This document shows, in pieces, positions 16,792-24,697 of a stretch of DNA of 64,000 nt. Where the stretch lies: positions 1-64,000 of the forward strand of contig CALURX010000004.1 in assembly GCA_944323265.1 (NCBI GenBank), given 5' to 3'. The stretch comes from Candidatus Gastranaerophilales bacterium. GTDB taxonomy: Bacteria; Cyanobacteriota; Vampirovibrionia; Gastranaerophilales; Gastranaerophilaceae. The notes beneath the pieces were generated by a model that saw only the letters and a list, made by a program, of their open reading frames with translations, was not told where the DNA came from and did no database searches. Each line of letters opens with the position of its first letter. Position 1 is the stretch's first letter. Position numbers and translations under genes: made by a program.

Positions 16792-17439
16792 TTAGAGTTT
16801 GATTAAAAAGTTCTTTAAAACCACTTCATCGTCAAGAGAAAGCGTTACAAATCTGAATACATACAGCTTTTCTCCGGGGTGATTATCAAAATCTTCTTTT
16901 TCTCTAACAAATTTAGCTTCTGTTGTAAGCTGACCTTCCGCAAAGTTTATAATAGTATCATTTGGCAGTTTTAGTGTTAAAATACACGAAAGTTTTTGAT
17001 AAATGCTTGATAAACGTTCTTTTGACCAGAAAGAAATTCCTCCGGTCGCAAGATCATAGGTGTTTCCATTTATTTCAAATCCATCGTTGAATTTTATCGA
17101 AAACGGAAGTGCAACTTCTTTTCTCGTGCTTTTTCTAAGTTGAATAAAATCCCACTTCTGCGGAATTGAGACTATGTAAAGCACTTCATCCAACGAAACA
17201 TTGGAATCAATAATATTTATATTTGTTTTGTAAACCCCATCTACGGTGAATACTTGAATTTCAGCAGGGGTTTTCTTTTTAGGCTTTATGAAATTAGGAA
17301 TATATTTACCTACAAAATAGCATTCTTTATTATCCATAAAACGCAACGTAACCATTTCACGTTTTCTTGCATTTTGTGGGTTTACATAAATAAGATAAAT
17401 CTTTGTAATATTTGAACTACGTAATATATTTTGTTGCAT
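16792..17439 (-). CDS. YcgR-like PilZ domain protein (c-di-GMP receptor candidate)
   Basis: 215 residues in two parts: an N-terminal beta-rich domain (about 20-95) like the YcgR/PilZN module, and a C-terminal PilZ domain. The c-di-GMP-binding arginine motif RKSTR (R-x3-R) is at residues 102-106. The second motif reads DLATGG (129-134), close to the canonical D/N-x-S-x-x-G but with Ala in place of Ser. In the family such proteins couple c-di-GMP to flagellar braking or surface polysaccharide. Flagellar genes occur elsewhere in the window. A ribosome-binding site with weak match precedes the ATG. Confidence 0.78.
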   Translation of the reverse strand: MQQNILRSSNITKIYLIYVNPQNARKREMVTLRFMDNKECYFVGKYIPNFIKPKKKTPAEIQVFTVDGVYKTNINIIDSNVSLDEVLYIVSIPQKWDFIQLRKSTRKEVALPFSIKFNDGFEINGNTYDLATGGISFWSKERLSSIYQKLSCILTLKLPNDTIINFAEGQLTTEAKFVREKEDFDNHPGEKLYVFRFVTLSLDDEVVLKNFLIKL

Positions 17440-17496
17440 ATTAATACTCTCCGCTTATATATGATAACACATTATATATAAGATAACAACTAAAAC

Positions 17497-17525
17497 TTGA
17501 CGCTATTCTAAAAAAGCGCTACAAT
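17497..17525 (+). promoter_or_regulatory. Strong promoter of the glutamate synthase operon, leaderless type
   Basis: TTGACG (17497-17502), 17-base spacer, TACAAT (17520-17525). Only seven bases separate the -10 box from the ATG at 17533 and no ribosome-binding site is present, so transcription should begin at or next to the start codon. Confidence 0.75.
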
Positions 17526-17532
17526 CTAAATT

Positions 17533-18639
17533 ATGTGTAGAATTGGGGCAATAAAATCAAAGAAAAAGCTGCATCCTTCTTATGCTTTGAAACTAATGAG
17601 GAGCCAGCAGGAAGGCCATGATGATTCCGGATTTGCATTTATAATGCAGGATTTGGGAGGGATATTCGAAAATTATAAGGAGCTTCCTCTGCTTTCTATG
17701 GCTGCAACAGTTGAAGGAACGAGGCTTGCTGAGGATATTTTAAGAGAAATCGGCTTTACCAGGGTAATGCAGTGGTCGCCTGATATTAAACACCAAAGAG
17801 GGCTTAAAATTGAGGCGATGCCTAATTATATGTTTGAGGTCGTGCAGTACCCGAAAAGCTTTAGGCACGCAACAAAGGAAGAAAAAGAAGAACTGCTTAT
17901 TGATACTTCCATAAAAATAAGAAAGGTTCTGGAAGAGTCAGGCTCCGGGTTTATTTATTCTTTCTGGCCGGACACGCTTACGCTGAAAGAAATCGGAAGT
18001 CCGAAAGATATCGGAACATATTTTAACCTCTGGGAAGGTAATAAAGATTTGACATCCAGCATTATAACAGCGCAGTGCAGGCAGAACACTAATTATGATA
18101 TTGTAAGATATGCTGCTCACCCTTTCTTTCTGGAGGGATATACAGGGCTGGTTAACGGCGAAAATACGTTCTATGAAAAGAATCGCGATTATCAAATGAA
18201 TTTGTATAAGGGGTATATGGGGTTTGAATCAGACTCTCAATGTCTTTTGTATACCTTGCATTATATACACAAGATTTTAAAGTGGCCGCTAAGGTACTTC
18301 AAACATACAATTACGCCATTGAGTTATGATGAGATAATCAAAAGGCAAGACAGTGAAATCCTCTTAAGAATCAAGGCTTCGCTTGCGAATTTGGAAATAA
18401 ACGGGCCGAACACGTTTTTGGGCGTAACACCTGATAAGGATTTGATTTGCGTTTGTGATTCCAAGAAATTACGTCCGATTGTAATCGGAAGAGACGAAGA
18501 TACGGTTATTATGACTTCGGAAGTTGAGGGGATAAATGATTTGATGCCCGACAGGAATTTTGAGGAAGATATTTATCCAAATGAGCATGAAACGGTTATT
18601 GTTAGGGATGATTTAACGGTGGAAAGATGGCAGCAGTAA
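17533..18639 (+). CDS. Glutamate synthase amidotransferase subunit (GltB1-like)
   Basis: 368 residues. Cys2 directly after the initiator Met (MCRIGAI) is the N-terminal nucleophile of class II glutamine amidotransferases, and GHDDSGFAF follows. It matches the separate amidotransferase subunit of archaeal-type split glutamate synthase, which releases ammonia from glutamine. The next gene overlaps its end by 13 bases. Length and the central region fit the family; no inactivating change is seen. Confidence 0.86.
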   Translation: MCRIGAIKSKKKLHPSYALKLMRSQQEGHDDSGFAFIMQDLGGIFENYKELPLLSMAATVEGTRLAEDILREIGFTRVMQWSPDIKHQRGLKIEAMPNYMFEVVQYPKSFRHATKEEKEELLIDTSIKIRKVLEESGSGFIYSFWPDTLTLKEIGSPKDIGTYFNLWEGNKDLTSSIITAQCRQNTNYDIVRYAAHPFFLEGYTGLVNGENTFYEKNRDYQMNLYKGYMGFESDSQCLLYTLHYIHKILKWPLRYFKHTITPLSYDEIIKRQDSEILLRIKASLANLEINGPNTFLGVTPDKDLICVCDSKKLRPIVIGRDEDTVIMTSEVEGINDLMPDRNFEEDIYPNEHETVIVRDDLTVERWQQ

Positions 18640-20252
18640 GAATTAGCGAACTTCATAAAGGGGACTTGCCCTGGATAATTGAATATGATGAATCCAAATG
18701 TATCGGATGCGGAAAATGTACTGCAGCCTGCTCCTTTGGTGCTATTTCTCCTGCGGTTGAGCTTAGAAAAGCTAATTCTATTACATCAAAAAACAAAGCA
18801 GAAAAAGTTCTTGTCATCAAGCAAAACATTTCTCTTGAAAATTACTGCCGCGGCTGCGGAATGTGTGCAAATGTATGTCCTAACGGCGCAATAAAAGCTG
18901 TGAGAAACAAGGATGACAAATATTCCGTAATGTATAGGGCAATAAAGGCTGATTCTTTCAAAAAAGGCGGACGCTCAAACCTTAATACTGAAGGAAGGAC
19001 ACTTGATAAGATTAAAATCGGGCGAATTTCTCAAATGACAGACCCATCTTTGGATGCGCAAAGGCACACGTTTGAGTTGAAAACTCCTTTCGGCAGGGTT
19101 CTTTCTCCTGAGAAACTTAACCTTGAAGCAAGAGACGGAAAACTATTTGAAACGACATCGCTTCCTCCCAATAGGTGGATTTATCCGATAATTTTCGGCG
19201 ATATGTCAATAGGGGCGGTTTCTTGGCGTATGTGGGAAGCAATGGCAATTGCAACGGCTTATTTGAATGAAGTAATGGGGATTCCAATCAGAATGTGCAC
19301 CGGAGAAGGCGGGATTCCTACAAAGCTTTTGAAATCCAAGTATGTAAAATATATGATTCTGCAAATTGCCTCAGGCCACTTTGGCTGGAACAGGATTATA
19401 AAAGCGATGCCGGATATGACAGAAGATCCTGCCGGAATTCTTATTAAAATCGGGCAGGGCGCTAAACCGGGAGACGGCGGACTTTTGCTTGCAAGTAAAG
19501 TCGCAAAATACGTTCAGGAAATCAGAGGGGTTCCAAAGGCCGATTTGCTTTCGCCTCCTACCCATCAGGGACTCTATTCAATAGAAGAAAGTGTTCAGAA
19601 GATGTTTTTATCCATGAATGCTGCATTTAAGTTTAAGGTTCCTGTAGCAATCAAGGTTGCGGCATCTTCTACGAGCGTTTCTGTTTATAACAACCTTTTG
19701 AGAGATCCGTATAATATTGTCGGCGGATTCTTTATAGATGGGCTTGCTGCAGGTACCGGCGCCGCGCATGAGATATCATTGAACCACACTGGACATCCTA
19801 TAACATCTAAATTAAGGGATTGTTATTTGGCGGCTGTTCATCAGGGACGTCAGGGCGAGATACCTCTCTTTGCAGGCGGAGGTTTAGGACAAACCGGAAG
19901 TTTTGCAGCAGACGCGTTTAAACTTATTTGCCTCGGCGCAAATGGGGTATTTACAGGCAGAATGCTTATGGAAATTGCGGGGTGCGTGGGAAGCGATACC
20001 GGAAAATGTAATGCTTGCAACACAGGACTTTGTCCTGCAGGGATTGCAGCCCAAGAGGATTGTCTGGTTAAGAGGCTTGATGTGGATAAGGTTGCGCAGA
20101 ATCTGGTTAATTACATTATTGCAACCGATATAGAGCTTAAAAAACTTATGGCTCCTGTCGGTTGTTCATCTCTTCCTATCGGGCGTTCGGACGCTTTGAT
20201 TACGGTTGATAAACACATATCAAACAGACTGGATATACAGTACGCGTGCTAA
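18627..20252 (+). CDS. Glutamate synthase FMN-binding central subunit with ferredoxin domain (GltB2-like)
   Basis: 541 residues. The N-terminus has two 4Fe-4S motifs (CIGCGKCTAACSFGA and CRGCGMCANVCPNGA), giving a ferredoxin module. The rest is the FMN-binding glutamate synthase barrel: DGLAAGTGAAHEISL, FAGGGLGQTGSFAADAF, and the Cys cluster GKCNACNTGLCPAGIA. It reduces 2-iminoglutarate to glutamate with electrons from its Fe-S centres. It overlaps the amidotransferase gene by 13 bases. No GltD-type NADPH subunit is present, so ferredoxin or another partner probably supplies electrons. Confidence 0.92.
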   Translation: MAAVRISELHKGDLPWIIEYDESKCIGCGKCTAACSFGAISPAVELRKANSITSKNKAEKVLVIKQNISLENYCRGCGMCANVCPNGAIKAVRNKDDKYSVMYRAIKADSFKKGGRSNLNTEGRTLDKIKIGRISQMTDPSLDAQRHTFELKTPFGRVLSPEKLNLEARDGKLFETTSLPPNRWIYPIIFGDMSIGAVSWRMWEAMAIATAYLNEVMGIPIRMCTGEGGIPTKLLKSKYVKYMILQIASGHFGWNRIIKAMPDMTEDPAGILIKIGQGAKPGDGGLLLASKVAKYVQEIRGVPKADLLSPPTHQGLYSIEESVQKMFLSMNAAFKFKVPVAIKVAASSTSVSVYNNLLRDPYNIVGGFFIDGLAAGTGAAHEISLNHTGHPITSKLRDCYLAAVHQGRQGEIPLFAGGGLGQTGSFAADAFKLICLGANGVFTGRMLMEIAGCVGSDTGKCNACNTGLCPAGIAAQEDCLVKRLDVDKVAQNLVNYIIATDIELKKLMAPVGCSSLPIGRSDALITVDKHISNRLDIQYAC

Positions 20253-20270
20253 AAGTAAAGGATTAAAGTA

Positions 20271-20684
20271 ATGAGAGAAGGAAGTTTGGATATATCAATA
20301 TTCGAGAAGGCTGTTAATAAACTTGGTGAGATTATAAATCGGTATAATCAAAATGTTGAGGATGATGCAATAAGAGATTCTGTAATTCAAAGATTTGAAT
20401 TTACCTACTCAATTGCACTCACAACACTGAGAAAATACCTTATAGACAGAGCCTTTGTTATAGAGGATGTCAATCAAATGTCCTTCAATGATATGATTAG
20501 AACTGCAAACCAGTTTGGTCTTTTCAAATCAAATCTTGAAATTTGGTCAGAGTATAGAAAAATGAGGAATATGACGTCACATACTTATGACGAAAAGACT
20601 GCCCAAAAGGTAGTTGAGATAATTCCTCAATTTTATGATGAGATGCAATTTTTTCTCGGAGCTTTGAAGGATTCAAATGGATAA
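20271..20684 (+). CDS. HEPN-domain toxin, HepT/HI0074 type
   Basis: 137 residues, an all-alpha HEPN protein of the nucleotidyltransferase-substrate-binding (HI0074) type. The catalytic and modification motif R-x4-H-x-Y is intact (R99, H104, Y106 in RNMTSHTY). In characterised HepT/MntA pairs the R-x4-H motif cleaves RNA and the Tyr is AMPylated by the partner. It overlaps the nucleotidyltransferase gene by 8 bases. The pair lies between two subunit genes of the glutamate synthase operon, an unusual place. Ribosome-binding site: weak (taaagg). Confidence 0.85.
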   Translation: MREGSLDISIFEKAVNKLGEIINRYNQNVEDDAIRDSVIQRFEFTYSIALTTLRKYLIDRAFVIEDVNQMSFNDMIRTANQFGLFKSNLEIWSEYRKMRNMTSHTYDEKTAQKVVEIIPQFYDEMQFFLGALKDSNG

Positions 20685-20976
20685 ACTTGATTTAGAAAAT
20701 AAGTATAGGGATTTCATTAAACAAACTGTAAGCAGCGTTTTGGATAATGCAGAAATTTTTATTTATGGTTCTCGGACTCAAAATAAGGCGCAGGAGTATT
20801 CTGACGTTGATATTGCGCTTAGGTGTTCGGATGAAATTCCCGCAGAAAGGATTATAAAACTAAAAACGATTTTTCATGATTCGACGTTTCCTTATAAGGT
20901 TGATATTGTAGATTTAAATACTTTAGATGAAAATTTTTTGAAAATTATAGAGAAGGATTTGTATAGAATTAAATGA
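20677..20976 (+). CDS. Minimal nucleotidyltransferase antitoxin, MntA/HI0073 type
   Basis: 99 residues. The nucleotidyltransferase signature G-S-x10-D-x-D is intact: IYGSR at residue 29-33 and SDVDIAL with Asp43 and Asp45. In the family it transfers AMP to the Tyr of the HEPN partner and so neutralises it. It overlaps the toxin gene by 8 bases and is followed after 10 bases by the third glutamate synthase gene. Confidence 0.85.
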   Translation: MDKLDLENKYRDFIKQTVSSVLDNAEIFIYGSRTQNKAQEYSDVDIALRCSDEIPAERIIKLKTIFHDSTFPYKVDIVDLNTLDENFLKIIEKDLYRIK

Positions 20977-20986
20977 GAATTATAGT

Positions 20987-22033
20987 ATGATAAAAATTCA
21001 AACATTAAAAAAAAATAACCGTATGTCAACACAGGAGCTTCTTCAGACGATTTATCAGAAAATTCGGGAAGGAGAATGTGAGTTTGAAATAGAAGCTTGC
21101 GGCCAGCACGATATTGGCGGAGCTGTACGAGGAAAAGACGGCAAGGATTTAGAATTTTATATTACAAACCCCGGACAGCGCGTCGGTGCAATGGCTATGG
21201 ATGGTACAAGGATTGTGGTCGAGGGTTCTGCTCCGGCGGATGTCGGCTGGCTTAATTCCGGTGCTGAAATTATTGTAAAAGGTGATGCGGGTGATACCAC
21301 AGCTCATTGTGCAGCAGGAGGAAAAATCTATATAGGCGGACGTGTAGGAACGCGCTCAGGAGCTTTGATGAAGCATGATCCTCGGTTTGAGCCGCCGCAG
21401 TTTTGGGTACTTAAAAATACCGGCTCTTTCGGGTTTGAATTTATGGGCGGCGGAATTGCGGTAATTTGCGGTTACGGATGCGATGATATGCCATCAGTTC
21501 TCGGAAACAGAGCCTGCGTCGGAATGGTCGGAGGAACTGTATACGTGAGAGGAAATGTCGAGGGACTTGCGGCTTGTGTTCAGCAAGTTAAGCTTGATAA
21601 GCTTGATAAAGACTTCCTAAAATCAGGCATGCCTGAGTTCTTAAGCGCAATAGAGAAATCGGAACTTTTGGATGAATTATTAGATTTTTCAAAGTGGTCA
21701 AAAATTATTCCGCTTCCTAAAGAGCAAAAAGTGCAAAGGATTCCTGTTTCTGAATTCAGGAAAACAGAGTGGTTTGAAGATGGGCTGTTCGGCGATCTGG
21801 TAGAAGATGATGGAAAAGTCTATACTCTTGCTCAAGAAGGAGAGGCCAGAATTAAGAAACCTGTTTGGGATTCAAAACTCTGTATCGGGTGTGATTTGTG
21901 CTTGAATAATTGTCCTCAAAAAGCAATAATTAAAGATGACAAAGTTTATATTTCAAAAGATGAAAAATGTATCGGCTGCGGAATCTGTGCGGCTGTTTGT
22001 CCGCGTCAGGCCTGGAGTTTAGTTAAGAATTAG
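20987..22033 (+). CDS. Glutamate synthase GXGXG subunit with two ferredoxin motifs (GltB3-like)
   Basis: 348 residues. The GXGXG right-handed beta-helix domain occupies about residues 45-205 (CGQHDIGGAVRGKDG, GWLNSGAEIIVKGDAG, GGKIYIGGRVGTRSG). The C-terminus has two 4Fe-4S motifs (CIGCDLCLNNCPQ and CIGCGICAAVCPRQ). It is the structural third part of split glutamate synthase. The HepT/MntA pair separates it from the FMN subunit. The ATG at 20987 has only a weak ribosome-binding site; an in-frame ATG at 21023 is possible but has none. Confidence 0.9.
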   Translation: MIKIQTLKKNNRMSTQELLQTIYQKIREGECEFEIEACGQHDIGGAVRGKDGKDLEFYITNPGQRVGAMAMDGTRIVVEGSAPADVGWLNSGAEIIVKGDAGDTTAHCAAGGKIYIGGRVGTRSGALMKHDPRFEPPQFWVLKNTGSFGFEFMGGGIAVICGYGCDDMPSVLGNRACVGMVGGTVYVRGNVEGLAACVQQVKLDKLDKDFLKSGMPEFLSAIEKSELLDELLDFSKWSKIIPLPKEQKVQRIPVSEFRKTEWFEDGLFGDLVEDDGKVYTLAQEGEARIKKPVWDSKLCIGCDLCLNNCPQKAIIKDDKVYISKDEKCIGCGICAAVCPRQAWSLVKN

Positions 22034-22136
22034 TTTTTTTGTTGTAGAATAAATAAAGGGCGTTCCAATGCGAACCATTCTCTACTGGCGACAAAAATAA
22101 CGGTGTATTTAGTCAGCTAGAGAAAGGAGGGCAGCG

Positions 22137-22208
22137 ATGCGTAGGCTAATAAAAATAGCTATCACCCTATTGATAGCTATTTTACAAATTATCCTATTGT
22201 ACTTGTAA
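22137..22208 (+). CDS. 23-residue hydrophobic peptide, type I toxin-like
   Basis: MRRLIKIAITLLIAILQIILL plus YL: a basic N-terminus followed by one membrane-spanning helix. A very strong ribosome-binding site (aaaggagg) lies seven bases before the ATG. Within the ORF is a perfect 13-bp inverted repeat (22152-22164 with 22171-22183). Size, composition and RNA structure resemble type I toxin-antitoxin membrane peptides, whose antitoxin is an antisense RNA. No match to a named family is claimed. It follows the glutamate synthase operon by 103 bases. Confidence 0.6.
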   Translation: MRRLIKIAITLLIAILQIILLYL

Positions 22209-22260
22209 AGGAACGGTGCAAGCTCTGATATTCGCAGTGTCAGGGCTTGTTCCCTTACAA
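22203..22260. repeat. Long imperfect stem-loop covering the peptide's stop codon
   Basis: Outer arms 22203-22214 and 22249-22260 match at 11 of 12 positions, and inner arms 22220-22228 and 22240-22248 pair with one G:T. A 5-base bulge separates them. The outer arm covers the last codons and stop of the 23-residue ORF. It could serve as terminator, stability element, or the template of an antisense RNA. Confidence 0.75.
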
Positions 22261-22276
22261 TACTATTATAACATAG

Positions 22277-22900
22277 TTATGAGATTTCGCAATATCTTGT
22301 CATTTTCCCGTATACAGCCTGAGCGATTTTTTTGTGCCCATCAGGTGTAAAATGAAGCCCATCAAGCTCTGAGGGTTTTGTTACTTGCTCCAGATCAATA
22401 AATTCACATCCGTTTTCGTCTGCAAGTGACTTGTATATTCTGCCGAGTTCTTTTGATTTTTTTATTGAAATCTCGTCAAACATTGTTGAAAAAAAGCTTG
22501 ATAAAATATGTTTTGTGATAACAGGCGGAGAGATAAGAATTATTTTGGATTCGGGCGCTAAATCTTTTACTGTCCGAATAAGCTTTTGCATACCTGATTT
22601 AAACTCATTTTCTTTCACAGAATATCTTTTTTGCAAATCATTTATTCCGATTGCAAGAATCGTACAATACAAATCTTTTTCAAGATAGGATGGCAGGATT
22701 TTGTACCCTGTCTCCATAATTCCTGCGGGATTGTCGGAAAAAGCTGTTCTGTTGTTGCAGCCGGCTTCAATTATTGTAAAATTGTCTTTGCAGAGTTCCT
22801 GCAGTATACCGCTCCAGCGGGTTTTTGTGTCATAACGCTTTCCGCTTGCAGGAATAAAACCGTATACGTTGCTGTCTCCAAAACATAAAACTTTTTTCAT
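22277..22900 (-). CDS. SGNH/GDSL family hydrolase
   Basis: 207 residues. Block I is FGDSNVYGFIP with the nucleophile Ser, block III is IAIGINDL (Gly-x-Asn-Asp), and block V is DGLHFTPDGH with the Asp/His pair. No signal peptide, so probably a cytoplasmic esterase or lipase-like enzyme; the substrate is unknown. Its promoter (TGG-TATAAT, six bases before ATG) implies a leaderless mRNA, and it shares a 55-base divergent region with tcdA. Confidence 0.88.
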   Translation of the reverse strand: MKKVLCFGDSNVYGFIPASGKRYDTKTRWSGILQELCKDNFTIIEAGCNNRTAFSDNPAGIMETGYKILPSYLEKDLYCTILAIGINDLQKRYSVKENEFKSGMQKLIRTVKDLAPESKIILISPPVITKHILSSFFSTMFDEISIKKSKELGRIYKSLADENGCEFIDLEQVTKPSELDGLHFTPDGHKKIAQAVYGKMTRYCEIS

Positions 22901-22906
22901 ACAAAT

Positions 22907-22915
22907 ATTATACCA
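22907..22915 (-). promoter_or_regulatory. Extended -10 promoter of SGNH gene, leaderless type
   Basis: Minus strand TGG-TATAAT with six bases to the ATG at 22900. Confidence 0.6.
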
Positions 22916-22920
22916 GACAT

Positions 22921-22949
22921 TTGACGTAAGATTGCTATTGTAATTTAAT
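22921..22949 (+). promoter_or_regulatory. Promoter of tcdA, leaderless type
   Basis: TTGACG (22921-22926), 17 bases, TTTAAT (22944-22949), six bases to the ATG at 22956; no ribosome-binding site. Confidence 0.55.
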
Positions 22950-22955
22950 TATTTT

Positions 22956-23666
22956 ATGGTGAATCAATTTTCGCGGACAGAACTGCTTATAGGAAAAGAA
23001 GGACTTGAAAAGCTTGCTTTGTCAAGGGTTGCTGTATTCGGTATCGGAGGAGTCGGCGGCTATACGGCAGAGGCGCTTGTTAGAAGCGGGATTGGTGAGA
23101 TTGACCTGATAGATAATGATAAGATTTCGATTACAAATATAAACCGGCAGATTTACGCGCTGACAAGCACGATTGGAAGAGACAAGGTTGATGTTGCCAG
23201 AGAAAGAATATTAGATATAAATTCAAACGTAAAAGTGAATACATATAAACTCTTTTTTACTCCTGAAACGGAATTTGATTTCAGTCCTTATGATTATGTA
23301 GTGGACGCAATTGATACTGTGTCAGGAAAGATTGCAATAATAGAAAGGTCTAATGCGGCAGGAGTTCCTGTAATATCTTCAATGGGTGCCGGAAACAAGA
23401 TGAATCCCCAGATGTTTGAAGTAGCAGATATTTACAAAACATCAGTGTGCCCGCTTGCAAAAGTTATGAGGCAGGAACTTAAAAAACGAGGAATAAAATC
23501 TCTTAAAGTTGTTTATTCCAAGGAAAATCCGATTAAGCCTGCTCAAAGCACGGAAATCGCTGCAGGCAAGAAACGGATTCCCGGGAGTAATGCGTTTACC
23601 CCATCCGTTGCGGGATTGATTATCGCAGCAGAGGTTATAAAAGATTTAATCGGTTATCATTTGTGA
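22956..23666 (+). CDS. tcdA: tRNA threonylcarbamoyladenosine dehydratase (TcdA/CsdL)
   Basis: 236 residues of the ThiF/E1-like superfamily. The ATP-binding loop GIGGVGGYTAEALVRSGIG, the ID-NDKI region and N-I-N-R-Q are typical. MGAGNKMNPQMFEVADIYKT and LKVVYSKENP are characteristic of TcdA, which cyclises t6A to ct6A at tRNA position 37 using ATP. Length is slightly short compared with E. coli TcdA. Its 3' end overlaps the convergent gene by 10 bases. Confidence 0.9.
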   Translation: MVNQFSRTELLIGKEGLEKLALSRVAVFGIGGVGGYTAEALVRSGIGEIDLIDNDKISITNINRQIYALTSTIGRDKVDVARERILDINSNVKVNTYKLFFTPETEFDFSPYDYVVDAIDTVSGKIAIIERSNAAGVPVISSMGAGNKMNPQMFEVADIYKTSVCPLAKVMRQELKKRGIKSLKVVYSKENPIKPAQSTEIAAGKKRIPGSNAFTPSVAGLIIAAEVIKDLIGYHL

Positions 23667-24673
23667 TGCTGTGGTTTCGAATGTATGATTTTGTCTAATT
23701 TTTCGCTGTGTTCGGCTCTGTCTGCCAGAAATGTTGAGATAAATGGGATTACCATATAATAAATTCCTCCCACAAGAAGTATTGGTTTTGCAATCTTTAT
23801 TCCTTCAACCTGTTTTTCAACATTTGGCATGCCTTTGTTTGCCTGACGGAATTTTTGAATAAATTTTTCTGTAGGTTTATCAAGGAGTTTGTCTGCTATA
23901 TATCCGCTTATTATGCTTAAGCCTGTAGAAATTCCTGCATTATAATTAAGAGCTTTTTTCCTTCTTTCTTCTATTTTATCTGAACGGTTGGTTTCATGAA
24001 TAAATACCGCCGTATTGAGAGCATCAGTTGCTGCAATAATATGCATTGCAAAATTTGAGTTTTTAAACTTATCTGAAAATTTTTGCATTTTGGGATTATC
24101 AAGAACCTTACCTATATTCTCTGCAAGTCTGTCAGGATTTTTCCCTTTAAAATTTAAGCCTTTTGTCTCTTCATTCTTTTTAGGCGGTTTTGGTTTATGG
24201 AATATTTTTTGCATTATAAATGGCATTCCTGCGCAGGTAAGAATAGCCTTAGGCGCGGCTACAATAACTCCCAGCCCTAATTTGAAAAGCTGGGTTGCTA
24301 AAATATAACTTTTGGACTGCTGTAGAGTTTCTGCTCCTGCTTGCATTTTATGGATAGTTTCTGACTTGAGGTATTTTCTCGGGTTTTTGTCAATTTTTTT
24401 GATTGCCTTTGAAACAGGATTTGAAAGTCCGAGCATTAGAATATATCCTGCAAGGCTTGATGAAAGGGATTTTGCGCAGGCAACTTTTTTGTTTTCTTTA
24501 TCTGTATGCGGCGCAAGCCATATTGCGGCCGGGCGTGCAAATGCCGAGAGACAAAGTGTTGTAGTTGCTGCAAACAGCGCTCCGTTTTCCTCCGCAAACT
24601 CTAATCCCTTTTTTAATGCCCTGTTAGTATAAATACTTTTGAATGAGATATCCCTATTTGAATTTACTTTCAT
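23657..24673 (-). CDS. Lineage-specific membrane protein with N-terminal FKS motif
   Basis: 338 residues. The N-terminus MKVNSNRDISFKSIY shows the M-[QK]-[IV]-[KN]...FK[AS] pattern found in two other proteins of this window. Five or six hydrophobic segments follow (FAATTTLCLSAFARPAAIWL, SSLAGYILMLGLSN, LGVIVAAPKAILT, AGISTGLSIISGYIA, PILLVGGIYYMVIPFIS), separated by Lys-rich loops. It looks like a multi-pass membrane protein of Gastranaerophilales. Function unknown. Confidence 0.7.
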   Translation of the reverse strand: MKVNSNRDISFKSIYTNRALKKGLEFAEENGALFAATTTLCLSAFARPAAIWLAPHTDKENKKVACAKSLSSSLAGYILMLGLSNPVSKAIKKIDKNPRKYLKSETIHKMQAGAETLQQSKSYILATQLFKLGLGVIVAAPKAILTCAGMPFIMQKIFHKPKPPKKNEETKGLNFKGKNPDRLAENIGKVLDNPKMQKFSDKFKNSNFAMHIIAATDALNTAVFIHETNRSDKIEERRKKALNYNAGISTGLSIISGYIADKLLDKPTEKFIQKFRQANKGMPNVEKQVEGIKIAKPILLVGGIYYMVIPFISTFLADRAEHSEKLDKIIHSKPQHHK

Positions 24674-24697
24674 CTATTTTTATTAGATAACATAAAT

